This document shows, one piece after another, positions 55,385 through 63,415 of a DNA stretch of 64,000 nt. This DNA comes from Lentzea nigeriaca (GTDB lineage: Bacteria; Actinomycetota; Actinomycetes; Mycobacteriales; Pseudonocardiaceae): the NCBI RefSeq assembly GCF_016907955.1, contig NZ_JAFBCX010000003.1, positions 62,001 to 126,000 of the forward strand, written 5' to 3'. Position numbers and translations under genes: made by a program. Positions within the stretch are counted from its first letter, which is position 1. Every line of letters starts with the position of its first letter. The notes beneath the pieces were generated by a model that saw nothing but the letters and a program-made list of their open reading frames with translations, was not told the DNA's origin and did not search any database.

Positions 55385-56889
55385 GCCGCTGTCCCGTGCC
55401 CGGTGGCCAGTGCCATGACGGTTTCCTCGTCGGCACCGGCCGGAAGTTCGCCCGCCAGCGCGCCTTCGTGCATGACGAGGATCCGGTCGCTCATGCCGAT
55501 CAGCTCCGGCAGCTCCGAGGAGATCATGAGGATCGCCATGCCGTCGTCCGCCAGTTCGCGCAGCAACCGGTACAGGGCCTGCTTCGCGCCGACGTCGACG
55601 CCGCGGGTCGGCTCGTCCACGATCAGCACGCGCGGCCGCACGGCAAGCCACTTGCCCAGTACCACTTTCTGCTGGTTGCCGCCGGAGAGGTAACGCACCT
55701 CCTGATGGGGCCCGCGCGCGACGACACCGACCTCGCCGAGCAGGCGCGTCAGATCCGCGGCCTGACGAGCCGCCGCACCACGGCACGCCGCACGGCGGAC
55801 CAGCAAGGTGTTGTCCCGCACCGACTGCCGCAGCGCCAGGCCTTCGCCCTTGCGGTCCTCCGTCACGTACCCGATGCCCTTGCGGACGGCCGTGCGCGGA
55901 CCGGTGACGCGGGTCGGCACGCCGTCGAGCTCCACGGTGCCGGTCGTGAACGGCTCGATGCCCCAGATCGCCCGCGCGATCGCGGAACGACCGGAGCCCT
56001 GCAACCCGGCGAGGCCCACGATCTCCCCGGCCCGCACCTCGAACGTCAGGTTCCGCACCCGCTCGTTTCCCGCTCCCCGCAACGCGATCCGCACCGCACC
56101 GGGACGGCTCGCGCGTTCGGGATACAGCGCCTCCAGCGGACGGCCGACCATGTGCCGCACGACCTGGTCGGTGTCCAGGTCGGCGGTCGGCGCACAGGTG
56201 ACGAACGCACCGTCCTTCAGCACCGTGATCCGTGAGCTGAGGTCGAACACCTCACGCATCCGGTGCGACACATACAGAATCGCGATCCCACGATCCCGAA
56301 GCCTGCGCACCAGGCCGTACAGCAGCTCGACCTCGTTGTCCGCCAACGCCGCGGTGGGCTCGTCCATCGCGAGGACCCTGGCGTCCGCCGACAGCGCCTT
56401 GACGATCTCCACGACCTGCTTGCGGGCCACGGAAAGCCGGGCCACCTCGGTGCCGGGCTCGATGCCGTCCTCGCCCAGCCAGTCGAGCAGTCGCCGGGTC
56501 TCCGCCTCCAGCGCGCGCCGGTCCACCTGACCACGTCGCACCGGTTCCCGGCCCAGGAGGACGTTCTCGGCCACCGTGCGGTGCTCGAGCAGCGTGAACT
56601 CCTGGTGGATGATCGCGATGCCCGCCGCCTGCGCGTCGCGCGGCGAAGCGAACGAGATCTCCTCGTCCCGCACCACGATCCGCCCCGAGTCCGGCCGGTG
56701 GACTCCGGCCAGCACCTTCAGCAACGTCGACTTGCCCGCGCCGTTCTCCCCCACCAGCGCGTGCACCTCGCCCGCGTGCAACGAGAGATCGACGCCGCGC
56801 AGCACCGGTACGCCGAAGAAGCTCTTCCCGATGCCCTCCAGCCGCACGACGGGGTCTTCCGCCCCCGGTGTTCCGTGGGTCACAGCCAT
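55381..56889 (-). CDS. Sugar ABC transporter ATP-binding protein (two fused NBDs)
   Basis: 502 aa from ATG 56889. The N-terminal NBD has Walker A GENGAGKST; its signature position is ARLSVARKQ and Walker B VLAMDEPTAAL. The C-terminal NBD has a degenerate Walker A (GLQGSGRSA), signature YLSGGNQQKV and Walker B VLIVDEPTRGVDVG. This asymmetry is typical of the CUT2 family (RbsA/RhaT). It is the first gene of the 11-gene operon. An extension to 56925 is possible, but the -10 box would then fall inside the coding region. Confidence 0.92.
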   Translation of the reverse strand: MAVTHGTPGAEDPVVRLEGIGKSFFGVPVLRGVDLSLHAGEVHALVGENGAGKSTLLKVLAGVHRPDSGRIVVRDEEISFASPRDAQAAGIAIIHQEFTLLEHRTVAENVLLGREPVRRGQVDRRALEAETRRLLDWLGEDGIEPGTEVARLSVARKQVVEIVKALSADARVLAMDEPTAALADNEVELLYGLVRRLRDRGIAILYVSHRMREVFDLSSRITVLKDGAFVTCAPTADLDTDQVVRHMVGRPLEALYPERASRPGAVRIALRGAGNERVRNLTFEVRAGEIVGLAGLQGSGRSAIARAIWGIEPFTTGTVELDGVPTRVTGPRTAVRKGIGYVTEDRKGEGLALRQSVRDNTLLVRRAACRGAAARQAADLTRLLGEVGVVARGPHQEVRYLSGGNQQKVVLGKWLAVRPRVLIVDEPTRGVDVGAKQALYRLLRELADDGMAILMISSELPELIGMSDRILVMHEGALAGELPAGADEETVMALATGHGTAA

Positions 56890-56895
56890 GAGGCG

Positions 56896-56953
56896 AACGT
56901 AGGACCGACTATTGGCGACTGTCAATCAAAAGTTGGCGCTTCTCTGCCAAAGT
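56896..56953 (-). promoter_or_regulatory. Promoter of the ABC/ebo operon with three TTGGC boxes
   Basis: On the minus strand TTGACA (56925-56920), 18 bp, then TACGTT (56901-56896) precede the ATG at 56889 by six bases, so the mRNA may be leaderless. The plus-strand TTGGCG boxes at 56912-56917 and 56933-56938 are 21 bp apart, and TTTGGCA on the other strand lies at 56948-56953. They overlap the -35 and are candidate binding sites for the divergent ROK regulator. Confidence 0.6.
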
Positions 56954-57011
56954 GCACATGTCTTACGGATGAACATCACCATTAGTCGGCTTTCCCTGGT
57001 TCACTCGACCC

Positions 57012-58187
57012 GTGCCGGACGTACCTTGGGCTCCTGCGGCTTCTCCCGGGCAGCTGCTGCGGCTGCTGCTCGACGGGGTGCCGCGCACGCGTGCCGAACT
57101 GGCGAGCCAGACAGGCCTGACCCGCGCCGCGGTCCGAAGCAGGCTCGACGCGCTGCAACACGCGGGGTTCCTCACCGACCGCGGCATCAGGGTGTCGACC
57201 GGCGGCAGACCCGCCGGGCGGCTGGCGTTCAACGCGGCCGCCCGCTCCGTCCTGGCCGCCGACGTCGGCGCGACGCACGCGACCGTCGCCGTGACCGACC
57301 TCGCCGGCGGCCCGCTGGCCCTGCGCCGGCTCGACCTGAACATCGCCGACGGGCCGGAGCCGGTGCTGGCGCGCCTGGCCCAGACCTGGCGGGAACTCGT
57401 CAAGGACGCCGGGGTGTCGTCGGTGTCGCTGGCCGGCGTCGGCATCGGCCTGCCCGGCCCGGTCGAACACTCGTCGGGCAAGCCGAACCACCCGCCGATC
57501 ATGCCCGCCTGGGACGGCTTCGACGTGCCCGCGCACGTCCGCGCCGAGTTCGGCGTTCCGGTGCTGGTGGACAACGAGGTCAACCTGATGGCGCTGGGCG
57601 AGCACGCGCACTCGTTCCCCGGCACCGACCACATGATCGTCGTGAAGGTGGCGACCGGGATCGGCTCGGGTTTCATCAGCAACGGCGTCCTGCACCGCGG
57701 CGCGGTCGGCGCGGCGGGCGACCTCGGCCACATCCAGGCACCGGGCAGCGACGACGCACCGTGCGGCTGCGGCAACACCGGCTGCCTGGAGGCCGTCGCG
57801 AGCGGCTCCGCGATCGCTGCCCGGTTGCGCGCCAAGGGAGTCGAGGCCCACACGAGCGCCGACGTCGTCGCCCTGGTCCGCGCGGGCAACGTCGAGGCCG
57901 GTCAGGCAATCCGGCAGGCCGGCCGCACCATCGGCGAAGTGCTCGCCGCCTGCGTCAGCATGGTCAACCCGTCGCTGATCGTCGTCGGCGGCGACCTCGC
58001 AGCGGCGGGCGAGATGCTGCTGGCGGGGGTGCGGGAGGCGGTCTACCGCCGTTCGCTGCCGCTGGCCACGGAGAACCTGCGCATCGTGCCGTCGCGGGCA
58101 GGCGAGGTGGCGGGCGTGCTCGGGGCGGCGGCCATGGTGGTCCACCACGTCCTGTCACCCAGCATCGTGGACCAGCAGCTCGGCTAG
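57012..58187 (+). CDS. ROK-family transcriptional regulator
   Basis: 391 aa from GTG 57012. An N-terminal winged HTH (RTRAELASQTGLTRAAVRSRLDALQHAGF, about 25-55) is fused to a sugar-kinase-like ROK domain (LAADVGATHATVAVTDL, VDNEVNLMALGEH, GDLGHIQAP). The zinc motif CGCGNTGCLE is intact. ROK repressors of this shape bind sugars or sugar phosphates. The gene is divergent from the ABC/ebo operon across 122 bp and is its likely regulator. Its end overlaps the convergent polyprenyl synthase gene by 4 bp. Confidence 0.9.
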   Translation: MPDVPWAPAASPGQLLRLLLDGVPRTRAELASQTGLTRAAVRSRLDALQHAGFLTDRGIRVSTGGRPAGRLAFNAAARSVLAADVGATHATVAVTDLAGGPLALRRLDLNIADGPEPVLARLAQTWRELVKDAGVSSVSLAGVGIGLPGPVEHSSGKPNHPPIMPAWDGFDVPAHVRAEFGVPVLVDNEVNLMALGEHAHSFPGTDHMIVVKVATGIGSGFISNGVLHRGAVGAAGDLGHIQAPGSDDAPCGCGNTGCLEAVASGSAIAARLRAKGVEAHTSADVVALVRAGNVEAGQAIRQAGRTIGEVLAACVSMVNPSLIVVGGDLAAAGEMLLAGVREAVYRRSLPLATENLRIVPSRAGEVAGVLGAAAMVVHHVLSPSIVDQQLG

Positions 58188-59161
58188 CGGTCCCTACTCG
58201 TGACCAGCCGGGCCAGTCCGCGCAGATCCAGGGCGGCGGCCGGGCGCGGGTCCGCCCGGTGCAGGCAGTCGAACGCCAGCCGCACGCGGCGGTCCGCCTC
58301 GGCTTCCGCCCACGCCCGGCCGCCCGCTTCCGCGACGAGCTCGGCGATCTCGTCGGCACCGCCGCCCTCGAGGTAGACGCGTGCGAGCCGGCGCCCCGCC
58401 GGTGTGTCCGAGGCGAGTGCCGCCACGACCGGCAGGGTTCTCCGTCGAGCCCTGAGATCGGAGTGGGCCGGTTTGCCGGTTCTCTTCGGGTCGCCCCAGA
58501 TGCCGAGAACGTCGTCGACCAGCTGGAAAGCGACGCCGAGGTGCACCCCGAACGACCGGCAGCGGTCGGCGGCGGCGGGGGTGGCTCCGGCCGCGAGAGC
58601 ACCGAGGCGGCAGGCCGCCCCCAGCAGGGCACCGGTCTTCCGCGCCGCCGTGGCGAGGCACTGCTCGACGTCCACCGCCGTCTCGGCCGCCACGTCGGCC
58701 GACTGCCCTTCACACAGGTCGACCAGCACGTCCGCGAGCACTCCGGTCAACGAGCGTGGAACCCGTCGCATCGCGAGTCCTATCAACGCATCTCCCGCGA
58801 GGATCGCCGCCGTGGTCCCGAACACCGCCCAGGCCGACGGGCGGTGCCGCCGCGTTTCGTCGCCGTCCATGACGTCGTCGTGCAGGAGCGTGAAGTCGTG
58901 GATCAGCTCCACCGCCGTCGCGGCCGCGATCACGTCCGGCGACTGTGGCCCGTCGGCGAACGCGCGGGCGCAGGCCAGGGTGAGTGCGGGCCGCAGCGCC
59001 TTGCCGCCCGGCGGTGACGGTCTGCCTTCCGCGTCCCACCAGCCGATGTGATAGCCCGCGACGCGACGCAGCGCCGGGCCGAGCTCGTCGATCGTGGCGC
59101 GGTGCACTGGCTCGATCAGCGTGCGCGCGCCGACCAGGAGGCCGGCGACGTGATCAGCCAT
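58184..59161 (-). CDS. Polyprenyl diphosphate synthase (IdsA/GGPP type)
   Basis: 325 aa trans-prenyltransferase. The first Asp motif DDVMD is at 95-99 with DGDETRRHRP; the second, DDVLG, at 216-220 (FQLVDDVLGIWGD); GGKALRPAL near 52 binds diphosphate. It condenses IPP with allylic diphosphates. Chain length cannot be told by eye; a C15-C20 product is typical for this size and motif. Proximity to the UbiA-type prenyltransferase suggests it makes that enzyme's donor. Its start overlaps the upstream gene by 8 bp. Confidence 0.9.
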   Translation of the reverse strand: MADHVAGLLVGARTLIEPVHRATIDELGPALRRVAGYHIGWWDAEGRPSPPGGKALRPALTLACARAFADGPQSPDVIAAATAVELIHDFTLLHDDVMDGDETRRHRPSAWAVFGTTAAILAGDALIGLAMRRVPRSLTGVLADVLVDLCEGQSADVAAETAVDVEQCLATAARKTGALLGAACRLGALAAGATPAAADRCRSFGVHLGVAFQLVDDVLGIWGDPKRTGKPAHSDLRARRRTLPVVAALASDTPAGRRLARVYLEGGGADEIAELVAEAGGRAWAEAEADRRVRLAFDCLHRADPRPAAALDLRGLARLVTSRDR

Positions 59162-59831
59162 TGCCGTCGGGTGCGATCACGCCGGGGGCGCCACCGGTGG
59201 AGAGTTGGACGTGCACGTGTCCCCTGCCCGCCTCGATGTTGATCACGTCGAGCTGGACCGCGGCCACCGACCACGTGCGCAGTGCCAGCGTGCGCTGCTC
59301 GCCCGCCAGCGCGACCAGCGTGCCCCTGACCGGTTCGGCCGCGGTGAGTGCCGTCTCGAGGCCCTTCACCGCCGCGGCGAGCTGTTGCACGGCCGTGCGC
59401 AGGCCGGAGCGTGCCACGTTGATCCCGTTGCCCGCGGAAGGCGACTGCTCGTACGACTTCTCCGCCGCGGCGACGACATCCCGCCACCCGGTCACCGCGT
59501 CGGACGTGAGCGGCGACTTCGGGGCCGACCCGTCGACGGGAGCCGCCTGCGCCATGGCCGCGAGCACCGGGGCCAGCCGGTCCCGGATGTCCTTGGCCTG
59601 GTCGGTCAGCGGTCCGAGCTGCGCGGCGTCGCGTGCGGCGTCCTCGCGTTCCAGCTCCGCGATCCGCCGCTGGGTCGCGTCCGGCCCGTTCCCCGACGTG
59701 ATCAGAAAGGCGACCGCGAGCCCGAGCAGGAAAGCCGTGAGGAAACCGGCCCACACCCGGCCCTTCGCTTTGGGCGGCGGAGTGGTCCAGGCGGCGGCCT
59801 TGGTCGCGCGCGACCGGACGGTCCTGCTCAT
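59154..59831 (-). CDS. Single-pass membrane protein of unknown function
   Basis: 225 aa (GAGGAACG before ATG). Basic cytoplasmic tail (1-25), one transmembrane helix (about 27-46, WAGFLTAFLLGLAVAFLI), then an Ala/Leu-rich helical extracytoplasmic part (ATQRRIAELEREDAARDAAQ, LRTAVQQLAAAVKGLETAL) and a small beta end (HVHVQLSTGGAP). It has no family I recognise. It is coupled to the polyprenyl synthase gene, suggesting a role at the membrane in the same pathway. Confidence 0.75.
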   Translation of the reverse strand: MSRTVRSRATKAAAWTTPPPKAKGRVWAGFLTAFLLGLAVAFLITSGNGPDATQRRIAELEREDAARDAAQLGPLTDQAKDIRDRLAPVLAAMAQAAPVDGSAPKSPLTSDAVTGWRDVVAAAEKSYEQSPSAGNGINVARSGLRTAVQQLAAAVKGLETALTAAEPVRGTLVALAGEQRTLALRTWSVAAVQLDVINIEAGRGHVHVQLSTGGAPGVIAPDGNG

Positions 59832-59847
59832 CGTTCCTCCTCGACGT

Positions 59848-59881
59848 GCCGGTCAGCGGCCCCGGAAGACCGCTGACCGGC
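59848..59881 (-). terminator. Hairpin terminator of the ThuA-domain gene
   Basis: GCCGGTCAGCGG (59848-59859) pairs perfectly with CCGCTGACCGGC (59870-59881) around a 10-base loop, starting 7 bp past the stop of the minus-strand gene. It separates that gene from the 59154-59831 gene. Confidence 0.75.
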
Positions 59882-59888
59882 TCCTCGG

Positions 59889-62800
59889 CTACCGGAAGGT
59901 CCACCTCTGGTTGGTCCCGCCGTGGCAGGTCCAGATGATGAGCTGGGTTCCGTCCGCCGTGCCGGCGCCGTTGGCGTCCAAGCACTTCGTGCCGTTGCGG
60001 ATCGAGCCGTCGGACTGCGCGGTCCAGTTCTGCCCGGACGCGCCGTTGCACGACCACAACCGGACGATCGCGCCGTCGGTCTGGCTGTTGCCGGTGACGT
60101 CGAGGCACTTGTCGAGCGACCGCAGCGTGGTGCCGTTCTGCGTCCACTTCTGGTTGGCGCCGCCGTTGCAGGTCCACAGCTGCACCTTCGCGCCGTCGGT
60201 CGAGCTGCCGCCGTTGACGTCGACGCACTTGCCGCTCGCGCCGACGATCTCCTTCGCGGTGCCGCCGCCGGGCTGTCCCGCACCCGGTCCGACGTAGGTG
60301 ATCGAGTCGAGGTCGAAACTGGTCGACGACGACGTCTTGAACACCGCGAACAGCTCGACGGTGCCGGCCGGCGCGGTCACGTTCACCGCGGGCGTGCTGG
60401 CGTAGGTGTCCGAGCCGCCGGTGCTGGTGACCGGTGACGACGCGATGAGCGTGCCGGTCGGCGAACCCGCGCGTAGTTCGATCGTGCCCCCGCCACCCGT
60501 CGGCGCGGACACCCGGAACGACACCTGGTTGATGCCGGTGAAGTTGACCGGCTTGAACGAGATCCAGTCGTTGTTGCTGATGTCACCGACCTTGGCGCCC
60601 GACTCGGCGCCCGCCTGCGACACGATCGTCACACCGGACGAGCCGTTGAAGTACTCGGCCTGCTTCTGCTTGGGCTGCAACACGACCTGGGCACTGCCGG
60701 TCAGCGGCGGCACGCCGTTCGCGCCCTTGTCGGTGTACTCGGCCGACCCGATGACGTGCACGTTGAGCCCCTGGTGCCCCGAGTCGATCGTGGTCTGGAG
60801 CGTTCCCGTGCAGCCCGTCATCGGCGAGCCGATCGGGTGCTTGTGCGAGTCGTGGCCCATGTTCGACTGGACGTTCACCTTGCCGCAGTCGATCGTGCCG
60901 TCCTCCAGGTCGGTCACGGACACCGTGTACGGGATCGGGTCACCGAAATTGATCATGCCGCCGTCGACGGGACCGGTGAACTTCACGACCGGCTCGGTGT
61001 TGCCCACGCTGATGGTCACGTTCGCGGTGCCGATCTTGCCCGCCGAGTTGGTGACGGTGAGCTGGGCGGTGAACTTCCCGCTGCCGGTGTAGGTGTGCGT
61101 GGGGTTCGGCTCCGTGGACGTGCCGCCGTCGCCGAACGTCCACTTGAAGGTCAGCGGGAGACCACCGGGGTCGCTGGAACCCGCACTGGAGAAGCGCACC
61201 GTCAGCGGTGAGGGACCGGTCAGCGGAGTGCCGGACGCCTGCGCCACGGGAAGTCGTTCACCGGTGGTCGTGTAGTCGATGCGCCACAACCCCGCGCCCG
61301 GCAACGGTTTGTTGTCGTCCCAGCCCGAGCCCCAGGTCAGCAGGTACATCGACCCGTCGGGACCGAACTTCGCGTCCATCGGCGAGGCGAACGACATGTT
61401 CGACAGGAAGTCGTTGATTTTCAACAGGTTCCCGGACGAGTCCAGCCGGAACTCCCACATGCGGTTGCGGGACCACTCACCGAAGAACGGCGTCTGGTCG
61501 AAGTAGGAGGGGAACTTCGTCTTCGACGGGTTGCTCGCGTTGTACTGGTAGGCGGGGAACGCCATCGGCGCCTCACCGCCGCTGCTCGGCCCCATCTCCG
61601 GGAACGCGTTGCCGTTCGCACCGTTGCCGTACCAGACATCCGCCGCGCGGGACGCGGGCAGTGTCGTCAGACCGGTGTTGTTGGGCGAGTTGTTCACCGG
61701 CGAGGCGCAGTTGAACTTCGGGCCGGACGTGCCGTTCGCGAAGTTCCAGTCGTTGTAGGCGATGTTGTTCGCCACGCAGTACGGCCAGCCGTAGTTGCCC
61801 GGTGACTTGATCACGTTCCACTCGACCAGACCAGCCGGGCCGCGGTTCGGGTTGTCGCCGCCCGCGTCCGGACCGTAGTCGGCCGCGTAGATCACGCCGG
61901 TGGTCGGGTGCACGCTGATGCGGAACGGGTTGCGGAAGCCCATCGCGTAGATCTCGGGCCGCGTCTTGGCCGTGCCGGGCGGGAACATGTTGCCGGAAGG
62001 CACGGTGTAGGTGCCGTCGGGCTCGGGGTGGATGCGCAGGATCTTGCCGCGCAGGTCGTTGGTGTTGGCCGCGGTGCCCTGCGCGTCGTACAGCGAGCGA
62101 CCGGGACGTTCGTCGATCGGCGCGTAGCCACCCGAGTCGCCGTTGGGGTTGGTGTCGTCACCGACGCTGATGTAGAGGTTGCCGTTCGGGCCGAAGTTCA
62201 GCTGGCCGCCGGTGTGCCCCGGTTCCTCCTTCCGCGACGCGGGCAGGGTCAGCAGGACCTTCTCGCTCGCCATGTCCATCCGGTCGCCGTTCATGGTGAA
62301 GCGCGAGATCCTGGCGATCTCCTGGCTTCCCGCCGGGGAGTAGTTCAGGTAGACCCACCCGTTGGTGGCGAACGCCGGGTCGAGCGCCATGCCGACCAGG
62401 CCGTCCTCCGAGTTCTGCCCCTGGCCGTAGACGCTGAGCGTGCCCGCGACGACCGTCGTCCTGGTGTCCGGCTTGTAGATCTTCAGGTTGCCGCCGTACT
62501 CGTTGAAGAACACCCGGCCGTCGGGAGCGACGTCGAGCGTGCTCGGCGCGACGGTGGAGTTGTCGAGCTGCACCTTCTGGAAGCTGCCCCACACCGTGGG
62601 ACCGCAGTCCGCGCCCACGATGCCGCCCGCGGTCTCCACGCCACCGGTGATGTGCTGGCGGAACAGGGGTTCCGAGTAGCTGGACGCGTTGTGCCCCATG
62701 CCGGTCGCCCACACCCGGCCGCCCTCGAAGTTGCGGCACCACGAGATCGGGTGGTCGTAGCCCATCTTGGACGGGCCCGCGTCGTAGGTCGACTCGTCCG

Positions 62801-63383
62801 CGGTGACCAGCACGTGCACGTCGCCGCGTGCGGAGCGGTTGAAGTTGTACCACTCCTCGGTGCGCGTCCACCGGTCCGGCAGGCTCGCGCCGGACGGGTG
62901 CTTGTGGTCGGCGACCTTGGCGGTGCCGGACACGATCGACGAGTGCTGGGTCATGGTCATGCCGAGCATCTGGTCCCACCACGGGAACTGCTGCTCGATG
63001 TTCATGTCCGTGGCGTTGTGGATCGCCACGACGCCGCCGCCCTTGCGCACGTAGTTCTGCATCGCGGTGCGCTGCGCGGCGGTGTCCCACACCATGCCGG
63101 ACGTCTGCAGCATCACGATCACGTTGAACGTGGCGAGCGTGGTGTCGTTGAAGACCGACGCGTCCTCGGTCTTGGTCATCTCCCAGCCGCGTTCGGCGGC
63201 CAGCTGCTCCATCATCGTGATGCCCGCGGGGATGGAGTCGTGCCGGTAGGCGCCGGAAGCGGTCTTGGTGAACAGCAGGACGTGCAGGCCATGAGCCTGT
63301 GCCGGGGTGGTCGGCAGGACGAGCCCCATCACCACCAGAGCACCGGCCAACACCGACAGTAATCGCGTGAGTCTGCGTTGCAT
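59889..63383 (-). CDS. Giant secreted protein: ThuA + soluble sugar-dehydrogenase-like propeller + PKD + CBM6-like + ricin lectin
   Basis: 1164 aa. Domains in order: signal peptide (1-30, TPAQA); ThuA glutamine-amidotransferase-like (about 31-255, LHVLLFTKTASGAYRHDSIP, GGGVVAIHNATD); GSDH/PQQ-type six-blade propeller (about 268-690, STLDVAPDGRVFFNEYGG, GLVGMALDPAF, EEPGHTGGQLNFGPNGNLY, MGFRNPFRISV); PKD (about 709-795, WTFGDGGTSTEPNPTHTY); CBM6-like (about 909-1030); ricin B lectin (about 1046-1164) with three QxW repeats (NQKW, GQNW, NQRW). It likely oxidises or binds glycans outside the cell. It follows a sugar isomerase gene by 32 bp, so both may be one operon. Confidence 0.92.
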   Translation of the reverse strand: MQRRLTRLLSVLAGALVVMGLVLPTTPAQAHGLHVLLFTKTASGAYRHDSIPAGITMMEQLAAERGWEMTKTEDASVFNDTTLATFNVIVMLQTSGMVWDTAAQRTAMQNYVRKGGGVVAIHNATDMNIEQQFPWWDQMLGMTMTQHSSIVSGTAKVADHKHPSGASLPDRWTRTEEWYNFNRSARGDVHVLVTADESTYDAGPSKMGYDHPISWCRNFEGGRVWATGMGHNASSYSEPLFRQHITGGVETAGGIVGADCGPTVWGSFQKVQLDNSTVAPSTLDVAPDGRVFFNEYGGNLKIYKPDTRTTVVAGTLSVYGQGQNSEDGLVGMALDPAFATNGWVYLNYSPAGSQEIARISRFTMNGDRMDMASEKVLLTLPASRKEEPGHTGGQLNFGPNGNLYISVGDDTNPNGDSGGYAPIDERPGRSLYDAQGTAANTNDLRGKILRIHPEPDGTYTVPSGNMFPPGTAKTRPEIYAMGFRNPFRISVHPTTGVIYAADYGPDAGGDNPNRGPAGLVEWNVIKSPGNYGWPYCVANNIAYNDWNFANGTSGPKFNCASPVNNSPNNTGLTTLPASRAADVWYGNGANGNAFPEMGPSSGGEAPMAFPAYQYNASNPSKTKFPSYFDQTPFFGEWSRNRMWEFRLDSSGNLLKINDFLSNMSFASPMDAKFGPDGSMYLLTWGSGWDDNKPLPGAGLWRIDYTTTGERLPVAQASGTPLTGPSPLTVRFSSAGSSDPGGLPLTFKWTFGDGGTSTEPNPTHTYTGSGKFTAQLTVTNSAGKIGTANVTISVGNTEPVVKFTGPVDGGMINFGDPIPYTVSVTDLEDGTIDCGKVNVQSNMGHDSHKHPIGSPMTGCTGTLQTTIDSGHQGLNVHVIGSAEYTDKGANGVPPLTGSAQVVLQPKQKQAEYFNGSSGVTIVSQAGAESGAKVGDISNNDWISFKPVNFTGINQVSFRVSAPTGGGGTIELRAGSPTGTLIASSPVTSTGGSDTYASTPAVNVTAPAGTVELFAVFKTSSSTSFDLDSITYVGPGAGQPGGGTAKEIVGASGKCVDVNGGSSTDGAKVQLWTCNGGANQKWTQNGTTLRSLDKCLDVTGNSQTDGAIVRLWSCNGASGQNWTAQSDGSIRNGTKCLDANGAGTADGTQLIIWTCHGGTNQRWTFR

Positions 63384-63415
63384 TGCCACTCCTCCGGGGG
63401 TGGTGACGCGGTCGG

